Assembly (NCBI RefSeq): GCF_020991065.1
Contig: NZ_CP087710.1
Location: 1,550,001 to 1,614,000, forward strand
Direction: 5' to 3'
Source of the DNA: Nocardioides okcheonensis
Lineage (GTDB): Bacteria > Actinomycetota > Actinomycetes > Propionibacteriales > Nocardioidaceae
DNA length: 64,000 nucleotides
Both the position numbers and the translations under genes were made by a program. Positions 53,861-62,339 of this stretch are shown here, in pieces. The first letter of the stretch is position 1. Every line of letters starts with the position of its first letter. The notes below the pieces were generated by a model that saw only the letters and a program-made list of their open reading frames with translations, ran no database searches and had not been told where the DNA came from.

Positions 53861-54007
53861 CTAGCGACCGGTGGACTGAATCCCCGTGTCGGCGGTCTGG
53901 ACGACCCCCGTCTGCACGGGCTGGGCGGGTGCGCTCTCGCCGGGTCCGGCCACCACCGCACCGGCAGCCAGCAGGACTGCGACGGGGACCAGGGCGATGC
54001 GGGACAT
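53861..54007 (-). CDS. Tiny secreted peptide upstream of the response regulator
   Basis: A 48-residue frame from ATG 54007 to TAG 53861. It reads as a signal peptide (MSRIALVPVAVLLAAGAVVA) followed by 25 residues rich in Gln, Thr and Val (QPVQTGVVQTADTGIQSTGR). It ends 22 bases before the response regulator start, so it is probably cotranscribed. No homologue is known to me. A secreted signal or a stress-regulated leader peptide are options. Confidence 0.5.
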   Translation of the reverse strand: MSRIALVPVAVLLAAGAVVAGPGESAPAQPVQTGVVQTADTGIQSTGR

Positions 54008-54114
54008 GGGTCAAGTCTCTGGCCACGAGTTCCACGCGGGCCCCTCGCGGTGGTCACACGCGGTAACAGTTCCGGGACCTTCGTCACCGACGGATTCCGC
54101 GGTCGCGGAGCCGA

Positions 54115-55008
54115 TCAGGCGTCGAACACGTCGCCCAGCTCGGCCACGCGCTCCAGCACCTGCTCCATGCCGAGCTGCTCGAGCGCGAGGTCGTCGTCCG
54201 CGCCCTCCTCGACCTCGTCCCACGTCAGGGGCGTGGCGACGGTGGGCCGCTCGCGTCCGCGCAGGGAGTACGGCGACACGGTCGTCTTGGAGCCGCTGTT
54301 CTGCGACCAGTCGAGGAACACCTTGCCCGGCCGCTTGGCCTTGGTCATGGTCGCCGTCACCAGGTCGGGGTGTGCCTTCTGCAGCGCCTCGGCGACCTCG
54401 CGCGCCAGCTCGGTCGTGCCGTCGCTGTCGAGGTCACCGGGCAGGCGGGCGTAGAGGTGGAGCCCCTTGCTGCCGCTCGTCACCGGGGTGCAGGTCAGGT
54501 CGCGCTCGGCGAGCGCCTCGCGCACCAGCAGCGCCACCTGCGCACACTCGTGCAGCCCGGCGGGCTCGCCGGGGTCGAGGTCGATCACCAGCCGGTCGGG
54601 GTGGCGCGGCGTGCCGTCCTCCTCGACCGTCCACTGGTGCACGTGCAGCTCGAGCGCCGCGAGGTTGGCCAGCCAGGTGAGGGTGGCGAGGTCGTCGCAG
54701 ATCGGGAAGCGGAGTGTGCCGTCGCCCTTGCCGGTGCGCGAGCCGGTGGTCGGCACCTCGACGGTCCGCACCCACGACGGCGTGCCGGCGGGTGCGTTCT
54801 TCTCGAAGAAGCTGGAGCCCTCCACGCCGTGCGGCCAGCGGATGCGGGTCACCGCCCGGTCGCGCAGGTGCGGGAGCAGGACGGGGGCGACGGCGGCGTA
54901 GTAGTGCAGCACCTCGCCCTTGGTGGTGCCGGTGCGCGGGTAGAGCACCTTGTCGAGGTTGCTGATGGTCAGCGTGCGGCCCTCGACGTCGACCTGCACC
55001 TCGCTCAC
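54115..55008 (-). CDS. LigD-type polymerase/primase domain protein
   Basis: A 297-residue protein equal to the polymerase domain of LigD. It shows TISNLDKVLYPRTGTTKGEV, LHYYAAVAPVLLPHLRDRAV, the metal Asp pair RLVIDLDPGE near residue 145, TSGSKGLHLYARL, and FLDWSQNSGSKTTVSPYSLR. It fills gaps with ribonucleotides during end joining. The gene overlaps the ligase gene upstream (GTGA), with Ku divergent next to it. Confidence 0.93.
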   Translation of the reverse strand: MSEVQVDVEGRTLTISNLDKVLYPRTGTTKGEVLHYYAAVAPVLLPHLRDRAVTRIRWPHGVEGSSFFEKNAPAGTPSWVRTVEVPTTGSRTGKGDGTLRFPICDDLATLTWLANLAALELHVHQWTVEEDGTPRHPDRLVIDLDPGEPAGLHECAQVALLVREALAERDLTCTPVTSGSKGLHLYARLPGDLDSDGTTELAREVAEALQKAHPDLVTATMTKAKRPGKVFLDWSQNSGSKTTVSPYSLRGRERPTVATPLTWDEVEEGADDDLALEQLGMEQVLERVAELGDVFDA

Positions 55009-55943
55009 CGGAGGTCCTCCGGCGTCAGGTCGTCGCGCACGCCCTGGAACGACGGCTGGCGCAGCCGGTCGTAGCCCAGCCCGTGGGTGTCGATGTCGAC
55101 CACGATCCGCGGCTCGACCCAGAAGGTGCCGCGGGCGTCCTCCTTCGGGACCTCGTCGGCGAACGGCGAGGCGTCGGCGGCGTACGGCTCGAGCAGCCGG
55201 GCGAGCCGGGCGCTCGTCGCGCCGGCGATGCCGCTGCCGACGCGGCCGCGGTAGGCCAGGCCGTCCTCGGTGACCTCCCCGACCAGGAGCGCGGCGAGCC
55301 GGTCCTGCGTGCCGACCTGCGGGCGCCATCCGCCGACCACGAACGAGCCGCGGTGGCGGTGGGCGAGCTTGCGCCAGTCGTCGCTGCGCCGGTCGAAGTG
55401 GTAGCGCGAGCCGCGGCGCTTGCTGACGACCCCCTCGAGCCCCTGCTGCAGGGTGGCGGTGAAGAGCATGTCGCCGTCGTCGTACGCCGCGGGCACCTGC
55501 CAGCGCGACTCGGCCAGCGGCAGCTCCTCGAGCAGCGCGCGACGCTCCTCCAGCGGCCGGGTCGTGAGGTCCTCGCCGTCGAGGCGGAGCAGGTCGAAGA
55601 CCATCAGCGTGGCGGGCACCCGCGTCACCAGGCGCGCGACCTCCTGCCGGTTGCGGACGTGCATCCGGTGCTGCAGGACCCGGAAGTCGGGCACGCCTCG
55701 GTCGTTGAGCGCGATCACCTCGCCGTCGACGAGCAGGTCGCGCCCGCCCAGCGGCGGGGCGCTCAGGTCGGGCCACGCGGGCGTGACGTCGTTGTCGTTG
55801 CGGCTGGTCATCCGCACCACGCCGTCGTGGGCGTCGACCAGGACGCGTACGCCGTCCCACTTCACCTCGTGGAGCCACTCCGCCCCCGTCGGCACGCGGT
55901 CGGCCTTGGAGGCGAGCATCGGGCGCACGGCGCCAGTCTGCAC
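55005..55943 (-). CDS. ATP-dependent DNA ligase (LigD-type ligase domain)
   Basis: A 312-residue ligase made of the adenylation and OB domains only. Motif I is HEVKWDGVRVLVD with the nucleotidyl Lys near residue 28, followed by RMTSRNDNDVT, DGEVIALNDRGVPDF (motif III), MVFDLLRLDGEDLT, EGVVSKRRGS (motif IV) and WRKLAHRHRG (motif V). It seals double-strand breaks with Ku. It is separate from the polymerase gene and lacks the phosphoesterase domain. It begins at GTG 55943, 70 bases from the divergent ku. Confidence 0.93.
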   Translation of the reverse strand: MQTGAVRPMLASKADRVPTGAEWLHEVKWDGVRVLVDAHDGVVRMTSRNDNDVTPAWPDLSAPPLGGRDLLVDGEVIALNDRGVPDFRVLQHRMHVRNRQEVARLVTRVPATLMVFDLLRLDGEDLTTRPLEERRALLEELPLAESRWQVPAAYDDGDMLFTATLQQGLEGVVSKRRGSRYHFDRRSDDWRKLAHRHRGSFVVGGWRPQVGTQDRLAALLVGEVTEDGLAYRGRVGSGIAGATSARLARLLEPYAADASPFADEVPKEDARGTFWVEPRIVVDIDTHGLGYDRLRQPSFQGVRDDLTPEDLR

Positions 55944-56013
55944 CCTCGGGCGTGACGCGCGACACGCTCACCCCTGATACTGGTGTGACCCACTGTGACG
56001 AGAGGTCTTCCCC

Positions 56014-56967
56014 ATGCGAGCGATCTGGAAGGGCGCGGTCTCCTTCGGGCTGGTCAGCGTGCCGGTCAAGCTGTACGCCGCCACCGAGAGCCACGACGTG
56101 TCGTTCCGCCAGGTGCACGCCAAGGACGGCGGACGGATCAAGTACCAGCGGGTCTGCTCCCTCGACGGCGAGGAGGTGGCCTACGCCGACATCGCCAAGG
56201 GCTACGAGACCGAGGACGGCGAGATGGTCATCCTCACCGACGACGACATGGCCGAGCTGCCGTCGACGTCGTCGCGCGAGATCGCGGTGGAGAAGTTCGT
56301 GCCGCGCGAGCAGATCGACCCGCTGCTGTTCGAGAAGTCCTACTACCTCGAGCCGGAGGGCCAGGGCGCCAAGCCGTACGCCCTGCTCCGCCAGGCCCTC
56401 AAGGACGCCGACCGGATGGCGGTCGTCACCGTCGCGCTGCGCCAGCGCACCACGATCGCGGTGCTGCGGGTGCGCGAGACCGAGGCCGGCGAGGTGATCG
56501 TGCTGCAGACGATGATGTGGCCCGACGAGGTCCGCGTCCCCGACTTCAAGGTCGAGGTCGACGACGCGAAGCCGCAGGAGGTCAAGATGGCGCAGATGCT
56601 CGTCGAGACCCTCGCCGGCGACTTCGACGCCACCGAGTTCGAGGACGACTACGCCGGCGCCGTCGAGGCGCTCGTGAAGTCCAAGATCGAGGGCGGCGAG
56701 ATCAAGCGCACCGAGACCTCCACGAAGACCTCCGGCGAGGTCGTCGACCTGCTCGCCGCGCTGCAGAAGTCGGTCGCCGCCGCGAAGTCCGCGCGCGGGG
56801 AGGACTCCGGCGACTCCGACGACGAGAAGCCCGCGAAGAAGACCGCTGCCAAGAAGTCGGCGGCGAAGAAGACCCCCGCCAAGAAGGCCGCCGCGAAGAA
56901 GACGGCAGCGAAGAAGACCGCGAAGAAGACCGCGACCAGGAAGACGGCCGCCAAGAAGGCCAGCTGA
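56014..56967 (+). CDS. ku: Ku protein (NHEJ)
   Basis: A 317-residue DNA end-binding protein. The Ku core (1-250) begins AIWKGAVSFGLVSVPVKLYA and contains SFRQVHAKDGGRIKYQRVCS, ETEDGEMVILTDDDM and LRQRTTIAVLRVRE. The last 65 residues are an unstructured Lys/Ala-rich tail made of KKTAAKK-type repeats, like histone H1; in mycobacterial-type Ku such tails help bind DNA. It recruits the ligase and polymerase encoded on the other side of its promoter region. Confidence 0.96.
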   Translation: MRAIWKGAVSFGLVSVPVKLYAATESHDVSFRQVHAKDGGRIKYQRVCSLDGEEVAYADIAKGYETEDGEMVILTDDDMAELPSTSSREIAVEKFVPREQIDPLLFEKSYYLEPEGQGAKPYALLRQALKDADRMAVVTVALRQRTTIAVLRVRETEAGEVIVLQTMMWPDEVRVPDFKVEVDDAKPQEVKMAQMLVETLAGDFDATEFEDDYAGAVEALVKSKIEGGEIKRTETSTKTSGEVVDLLAALQKSVAAAKSARGEDSGDSDDEKPAKKTAAKKSAAKKTPAKKAAAKKTAAKKTAKKTATRKTAAKKAS

Positions 56968-56978
56968 GTCGGGCGTAC

Positions 56979-57282
56979 GAGCGGTGGCCCAGCCACATTC
57001 CGCTTGCTCCGAGTGTGGCTGGCTCACCGCTCATCGGCGCGGCGGCGTACGACCCGCCGGGCAGCGGTGGCCCAGCCACACTTCCGGCCGCAGGAACGTG
57101 GGTGGGGCACCGCCGCCCACGCGCGTCGGCGTACGACCCGCGTACGAGCGGTGCGTGACGAGGATTTCGGGGCCCGAAAGTCCCCCTCACTCACCGCCCC
57201 GGCGGCGCGCCGCGTACGACCCGCGTACGAGCGGTGCGTGAGGAGGATTCCTAGGCCCGAGAATCCCCCTCACCCACCGCTC
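56979..57282. repeat. Four palindromic GAGCGGTG-type elements
   Basis: Four stem-loops lie at about 56979-57032, 57062-57114, 57146-57197 and 57229-57282, separated by short spacers with GGCGTACGACCCGC. Arms begin with (GA)GCGGTG and end with CACCGC(TC). The first two carry a TTCC...GGA-type loop related to the copies at 23325-23462; the last two have a GGATT...AATCC-like core. They fill the whole gap between ku and the hydrolase gene. Confidence 0.85.
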
Positions 57283-57299
57283 CGGCGGCGGACCGGCGG

Positions 57300-58190
57300 T
57301 CAGAGCCGGGCGAGGTCCTTGAGGTCGGCGAGGATGTCGTCGATGCGGGCGACCAGGGACAGGTGGCCCTCGTCGGCGAAGAGGTGCGCGCGGGCGCCGG
57401 GGATCGCGGAGGCGAGCCACTGGCCGTGGGCGAAGGGCACCATCCGGTCGTGCTCGCCCTGCCACACCGACACCGGGACGCGGAGCTCGCGGACGTCGAA
57501 GCCCCAGGGCGAGACGATCTGCAGGTTGTCCTCGAGCATCCCGACCGGTCCCTGCTCCACGGAGCGCCGGAAGGACGCCGCGACCACCTCGGCGAAGTCG
57601 CCGGTGAGGGCGGCGGCGTCCACCTCGTCGACCAGGTCGCCGAACGACGCCACGATGTCGTCGGCGGTGACGTCGCGCAGCTCGGCCACCTGCTCCTCGG
57701 CGATCGGGCGGTAGACCTCGCGCCCGGCGACGATGGCGTCGAAGTCGCGCACGTTCTCCTCGCCCATCCCGGCCAGCCAGTCCAGCCCGTCGACGCCGTA
57801 CGGCGCGACCCCCGCGAGCAGCGCGGCGGCGCGGCACTGGTCCGGCATCGCGGCCGCGCACGCCAGGGCCCGCGGACCGCCGCCCGACCACCCGAGGGTG
57901 ACGAAGTCACCGATGCCGAGGTGGTCGAGCAGCGTCGCGGTGTCGTCGGCGTCGGCCAGGATCGGCGCGACGAGGTGGTCGGGCCCTCCCCGCGGCGTCG
58001 ACTGGCCGTAGCCCGGCCGCGAGAAGGTCACCAGCCGCAGCCCCGCCGAGGCAGCCGCCTCGAGGAGCGCGGCGTCCTCGACCACCGCGCTGGGCGTGCC
58101 GGAGTGGTAGACGAGCGGGAACCCGTCGGGGTCGCCGCCCTCGAGGTGCTCCAGCGTGCGGCCGTCGTCGAGGGTGAGGTAGTCGACCAT
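57300..58190 (-). CDS. Alpha/beta hydrolase
   Basis: A 296-residue alpha/beta-fold hydrolase. The nucleophile elbow is GWSGGGPRALA (Ser near residue 98), the acid is in WQGEHDRMVPFAHG, and the His is in ADEGHLSLVAR. An N-terminal strand VYHSGTPSAVVEDAA supplies the oxyanion turn. Helical cap residues between 120 and 200 may define the substrate. Members cleave esters, epoxides or other bonds; the substrate is not evident. ATG 58190 is chosen. Confidence 0.85.
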   Translation of the reverse strand: MVDYLTLDDGRTLEHLEGGDPDGFPLVYHSGTPSAVVEDAALLEAAASAGLRLVTFSRPGYGQSTPRGGPDHLVAPILADADDTATLLDHLGIGDFVTLGWSGGGPRALACAAAMPDQCRAAALLAGVAPYGVDGLDWLAGMGEENVRDFDAIVAGREVYRPIAEEQVAELRDVTADDIVASFGDLVDEVDAAALTGDFAEVVAASFRRSVEQGPVGMLEDNLQIVSPWGFDVRELRVPVSVWQGEHDRMVPFAHGQWLASAIPGARAHLFADEGHLSLVARIDDILADLKDLARL

Positions 58191-58234
58191 GCCGCGATCA
58201 TGGCACGGTGCCCGCGACCGGCCGGGCCGAGCGC

Positions 58235-59680
58235 TCAGCAGGCCTCGGCCACCGCCGCGCCGGTCAGCTCGCGCAGGCGGGTGCCGATCTCGGCGGCCAC
58301 CGCCGCCGCCAGGTCGGCGGGCTGCTCGCCGTCGACCTCGGGCACGATGTGGTGGACGATCCCGTCGGCCAGCAGGTCGACGGCGCGCACCCGCTGCTGC
58401 GTCGCCATCTCCGGCGCGTGCGAGACGTCGCCGTGCACGATGACGCTCGCCCCCTCGGGCGGCAGCGGCGAGAGCCACGCGTGCTCGGTCGCCACCACCA
58501 TCTGCGCCGGCAGCAGCGCGAGCGCTCCCCCGCCGCAGCCCTGGCCGAGCACGACCGAGAGCGTCGGCACCCGCATCGTGGTGAGGGTCGCGATGCACCG
58601 GGCGATCTCGCCCGCGATCGCCCGCTCCTCCGCCTCGGGCGACAGCTCGGCGCCCGGGGTGTCGATGACGGTCACCAGCGGCAGCCCCAGCTCCTCGGCC
58701 AGCCGCATGCCGCGACGCGCCTCGCGCAGCGCGCCCGGGCCCATCAGGTGTCCCGGGGTCTGGCGCGAGCGGTCCTGGCCCACCACGACGCACGGCTGGT
58801 CGTCGATCCGGGTGAGGGCGACCGTCACGGTCGAGTCGCGCTCGCCCTCGTCGGTGCCGCGCAGCCGCACGGTCCCGGTGGCGCCGTGGGCGAGCAGGTC
58901 CCGCAGCCCGATCCGGCCCACCGCGCGGGTGCGCTCGATGCTGTCCCAGGCGGCGTGGTCGCCGAGCAGCCGCTTGGGCCGCTGGGGCAGCGACCCCGCG
59001 CCCGGCGGGTCGACGAGGACGCCCAGCGCGAGGTCGACCAGGGCCGGGAGGTCCTCCGCGGCGGCCACCCCGTCGATGACGCCCGACGCGGCGAGGTGCT
59101 CGGCGACCTGCACGCCCGGGCGGAACGGGCGTCCGTGGAGCGCCTCGAACACCTTCGGCCCGAGGAAGCCGACCAGCGCGCCGGGCTCGGCGACCGTCAC
59201 GTGCCCGAGCGAGCCCCACGAGGCGTACACCCCGCCGGTGGTGGGGTGGCGCAGGTGCACGAGGTAGGGCAGGCCGGCGGCGCGGTGGTCCATCAGGGCG
59301 CGGGAGATCTCGGCCATCCGCACGAAGGCGGGCGTGCCCTCCTGCATGCGCGTGCCGCCCGACGCGGTGCTGGCCAGCAGCGGCAGGCCCTCGGCGGTCG
59401 CCCGGCGCACGGCCGCGATGATCCGGTCGGCGGCGACCCGCCCGATCGAGCCGGCCAGGAAGGCGAACTCGTTGACCACGACGGCGACCGGGCGCCCGCG
59501 GACCTCGCCGCGACCGGTCAGCACCGACTCGTCGGTGCCGGCCTTCGCGGCAGCCGCCTCGAGGACGGCGCGGTAGCCCGGCTCGACGCCGGTCAGGTCG
59601 ACCGGGGAGTCCCAGGACGCGTACGTCCCGGGGTCGAGGACCAGGTCGAGCAGCTCGTGGGCGGTCCAGCGGCGCGTCAT
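58235..59680 (-). CDS. Fused carboxyltransferase (acyl-CoA carboxylase AccD/AccA type)
   Basis: A 481-residue protein with the beta-type half first (about 1-245: VVVNEFAFLAGSIGRVAADR, LPLLASTASGGTRMQEGTPA, TTGGVYASWGSLGHVTVAEP) and the alpha-type half second (about 250-470: GRIGLRDLLAHGATGTVRL, LVTVIDTPGAELSPEAEE, VVLGQGCGGGALALLPAQ). There is no zinc ribbon at the N-terminus and no biotin carboxylase or biotin carrier gene near. It overlaps the CoA-transferase gene by four bases. It may move carboxyl groups of malonyl-CoA-like thioesters. Confidence 0.88.
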   Translation of the reverse strand: MTRRWTAHELLDLVLDPGTYASWDSPVDLTGVEPGYRAVLEAAAAKAGTDESVLTGRGEVRGRPVAVVVNEFAFLAGSIGRVAADRIIAAVRRATAEGLPLLASTASGGTRMQEGTPAFVRMAEISRALMDHRAAGLPYLVHLRHPTTGGVYASWGSLGHVTVAEPGALVGFLGPKVFEALHGRPFRPGVQVAEHLAASGVIDGVAAAEDLPALVDLALGVLVDPPGAGSLPQRPKRLLGDHAAWDSIERTRAVGRIGLRDLLAHGATGTVRLRGTDEGERDSTVTVALTRIDDQPCVVVGQDRSRQTPGHLMGPGALREARRGMRLAEELGLPLVTVIDTPGAELSPEAEERAIAGEIARCIATLTTMRVPTLSVVLGQGCGGGALALLPAQMVVATEHAWLSPLPPEGASVIVHGDVSHAPEMATQQRVRAVDLLADGIVHHIVPEVDGEQPADLAAAVAAEIGTRLRELTGAAVAEAC

Positions 59681-60852
59681 GCCCCGCCACCGCCGACCCA
59701 GGCCCGGATCTCGTCGGCGTGCTGGTCGAGGAGCGGCGGCGCGACGTGGTCGCGGCGCGTGACCTCGGCGCCCTCGCCGTCGAAGAAGCGCAGCGGCGGG
59801 CCGGGCAGCGTCAGGTGGCCGAGGCTGGCGTGCTCGACGTCGAGCAGCAGCCCTTGGCTGGCGACCTGGTCCCACTCGTAGACCTCGTCGAGGGTGCGGA
59901 CCTTGCCTGCCGGCACGCCGACCTCGGCCAGGCGGGCGAGCAGCGGCTCGGAGTCCCAGTCGGCGAAGGCCGCCTCGACGACCTCGATGACGCGGTCGCG
60001 GTGCGCGACGCGCTCGCCGTTGCTGGCGAGCCCGTCCGCCTCGGGGTCGAGGCCGAAGCCCTCGCAGAACCGCCTCCACAGGCCCTCGCTGCCGAGCGCG
60101 ATCTGCACCGCTCCGTCGCGGCAGTGGAACAGGCCGTAGGGCGCGATCGACGGGTGGTGGTTGCCCTGCGCGCGGCCGACCTCGCCGGCGACGGTCCACC
60201 GGGTGCCCTGGAAGGCGTGCACGCCGACGACCGAGGCGAGCAGGGAGGTCCGCACGACCTGGCCCCTGCCGGTGCGCTCGCGCTCGTGGAGCGCGGCGAG
60301 GATGCCGTAGGCGCCGTACATCCCGGACAGCAGGTCGGCGATCGGCACCCCGACCCGCTGCGGGTCGTCGGGCCCCGAGCCGGTCAGCGACATCAGGCCG
60401 GCCTCGCCCTGGGCGATCTGGTCGTAGCCCGCGCGTCCGCCCTCGGGACCGTCGTGGCCGAAGCCGGTGATGGACAGGACGACGAGGCGCGGGTTGCGCC
60501 GCATCAGCTCCTCGATGCCGAGGCCGAGACGCTCGAGCACGCCGGTGCGGAAGTTCTCCACCAGCACGTCGGCGCGCTCGACGAGCCCGAGCAGCACGTC
60601 CTTGTCCCCCGCGTCCTTGAGGTCGAGCGCGATCGACTCCTTGTTGCGGTTGGTGCACAGGAAGTACGTCGACTGGCGCGCGTCGGGCTCCCCGACGAAC
60701 GGCGGGCCCCAGCCGCGGGTGTCGTCGCCGCTGCCCGGCGCCTCCACCTTGATCACGCGGGCGCCGAGGTCGCCGAGCATCTGTGTGCAGTGCGGTCCGG
60801 CGAGGGCGCGGGTGAGGTCGACGACGAGCAGGTCGGAGAGGGGTCCGGTCAT
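59677..60852 (-). CDS. CaiB/BaiF family CoA-transferase
   Basis: A 391-residue family III CoA-transferase. It begins LSDLLVVDLTRALAGPHCTQ, then GDLGARVIKVEAPGSGDDTR and NRNKESIALDLKDAG. The catalytic Asp lies in GYDQIAQGEAGLMSLTG near residue 165. Late motifs are AQGNHHPSIAPYGLFHCRDG and VPAGKVRTLDEV. It moves CoA between carboxylic acids, here perhaps to the acid imported by the adjacent MatC-like transporter. Both ends overlap neighbours by four bases. Confidence 0.92.
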   Translation of the reverse strand: MTGPLSDLLVVDLTRALAGPHCTQMLGDLGARVIKVEAPGSGDDTRGWGPPFVGEPDARQSTYFLCTNRNKESIALDLKDAGDKDVLLGLVERADVLVENFRTGVLERLGLGIEELMRRNPRLVVLSITGFGHDGPEGGRAGYDQIAQGEAGLMSLTGSGPDDPQRVGVPIADLLSGMYGAYGILAALHERERTGRGQVVRTSLLASVVGVHAFQGTRWTVAGEVGRAQGNHHPSIAPYGLFHCRDGAVQIALGSEGLWRRFCEGFGLDPEADGLASNGERVAHRDRVIEVVEAAFADWDSEPLLARLAEVGVPAGKVRTLDEVYEWDQVASQGLLLDVEHASLGHLTLPGPPLRFFDGEGAEVTRRDHVAPPLLDQHADEIRAWVGGGGA

Positions 60853-62219
60853 GCGAGGGCTCCTGGGAGGACGAGGGCGGCCCAGACGAGCAGCGGGCCG
60901 ACGAGGGTGACGATCACGGCGTAGCCGAGGATCTGCTTGTAGTAGGTGCTCTCCTCGATGCTGTCCGGCCTGTTGGCCAGCATGAGGGCGCCGTTGGTGG
61001 AGAACGGGCTGACGTCGACGATCGTGGAGCTGACCGCGAGGGCGGCCACGAACAGCCCGGCCGAGAGCGCCCCGCCGTCGGCGGACACGAGCGGGATCGC
61101 GATCGGGATGATCACCGGCAGCAGCGCGGTGGAGGAGGCGAACGCCGACACGATGCCGCCGACGTAGCAGAGGATCAGCGCGCCGATGGCGGCGGCGCCG
61201 AGGCCGGCGGCCCACTTGCCGACGAACTCGGGCGAGCCCGCGGTGGTGAGGATGGTGGCGTAGGTGCTCACGCCGGCGACCAGCAGGACGGTGGGCCAGG
61301 CGATCTGCTTGACGGTGTCCTTGTAGGCCTTCGGGGTCAGGATGGAGAGCACGACCGCGGCGGTGATGGCGGCGAAGCCGATGTTCTTGTCGAAGACCAG
61401 CGCGACGACCGCGACCGCCAGGAAGGCGAGCAGGGTCAGGGTGTGCTCGAGGGTGGTGCCGGCGTCGTCGGTGTTCGGGGTGCCGGTGGTGGGGCTGGCA
61501 CCCGTCGCGGACTGGGCGTCCGAGCGGTCGCGGCGGACCCGCTCCCCCGACGCCGCGACCGCGCCGCCGCCGCCGCCCGCGGCCACGAGCTCACCCTCGG
61601 CGTCCATCCGCAGCGACATCAGCCTGCGACCGCCGAGGACGACGAAGAGGATCGCGGCCATCAGCGTGTTGACCACGAGGCTGGAGAAGAAGATGGTCAG
61701 GTGCGACTCGCCGAGCCCGGCGTCCTCCATCACCGAGTTGGTGATGGTGCCGTAGATCGAGATCGGCGAGAACCCGCCGGCCTGGGCGCCGTGGACGACG
61801 AACATGCCCATCATCAGCGGGCTGATCCCGTAGCGACCCGCGAACCCGAGGGCGATCGGGCCGATGATCGCGCAGGCAGCGGGGCTCGCGGCCCCGATCG
61901 CGGTGATCACCGCGGTGACCGCGAACATCACCCACGGGATCAGCGCCACGCGCCCACCGACCGACGACACGGCCGTGCGCACGATGAGGTCGACCGTCCC
62001 GTTCTGCCGGGCGATGGCGAACAGGTACGTCACGCCGATCAGCGTGAGGACGAGGTCGGCGCTGATGCCGGCGAGGATCTCCTTCTCGTCCAGGCCGAGG
62101 GAGTACATCCCGACGAGCCACGCGGCGACGTAGGCCAGCGCTCCCATGTTGATCGGCAGCAGCGTGCCGACCACGAACAACGCGACCAGGGCGATGATCG
62201 CTATCCATTCCGGACCCAT
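60849..62219 (-). CDS. MatC/SLC13-type dicarboxylate transporter
   Basis: A 456-residue inner-membrane carrier with about 12 hydrophobic segments. The N-terminal half opens PEWIAIIALVALFVVGTLLP and carries the MatC-like block AAWLVGMYSLGLDEKEILAG. VITAIGAASPAACAIIGPIA and the C-terminal SSTIVDVSPFSTNGALMLAN are ion-transporter (SLC13/ArsB) loops. A hydrophilic loop of about 50 residues separates the halves. MatC homologues carry malonate. GGAGG precedes ATG 62219. It is first in a three-gene operon. Confidence 0.85.
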   Translation of the reverse strand: MGPEWIAIIALVALFVVGTLLPINMGALAYVAAWLVGMYSLGLDEKEILAGISADLVLTLIGVTYLFAIARQNGTVDLIVRTAVSSVGGRVALIPWVMFAVTAVITAIGAASPAACAIIGPIALGFAGRYGISPLMMGMFVVHGAQAGGFSPISIYGTITNSVMEDAGLGESHLTIFFSSLVVNTLMAAILFVVLGGRRLMSLRMDAEGELVAAGGGGGAVAASGERVRRDRSDAQSATGASPTTGTPNTDDAGTTLEHTLTLLAFLAVAVVALVFDKNIGFAAITAAVVLSILTPKAYKDTVKQIAWPTVLLVAGVSTYATILTTAGSPEFVGKWAAGLGAAAIGALILCYVGGIVSAFASSTALLPVIIPIAIPLVSADGGALSAGLFVAALAVSSTIVDVSPFSTNGALMLANRPDSIEESTYYKQILGYAVIVTLVGPLLVWAALVLPGALA

Positions 62220-62289
62220 GTGAAAACCTCCGAGTCGAGTGCCGCACGGCGGGGCTCGGGGGGTCATGGCCCTCGTCACAGTGCCGGCT

Positions 62290-62335
62290 CAGTGGCCTAG
62301 CCAATAGCACTCTGGTCCAATCGTCAATAGGATCG
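62290..62335 (-). promoter_or_regulatory. Divergent promoter/operator region of the matC-like operon
   Basis: The 120-base gap between the divergent matC-like and gntR genes contains an AT-richer stretch. On the minus strand TTGACG (62327-62322) could be a -35 hexamer, and CTATTG occurs twice about 24 bases apart. These are plausible sites for the GntR regulator encoded opposite. Confidence 0.45.
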
Positions 62336-62339
62336 CTCC

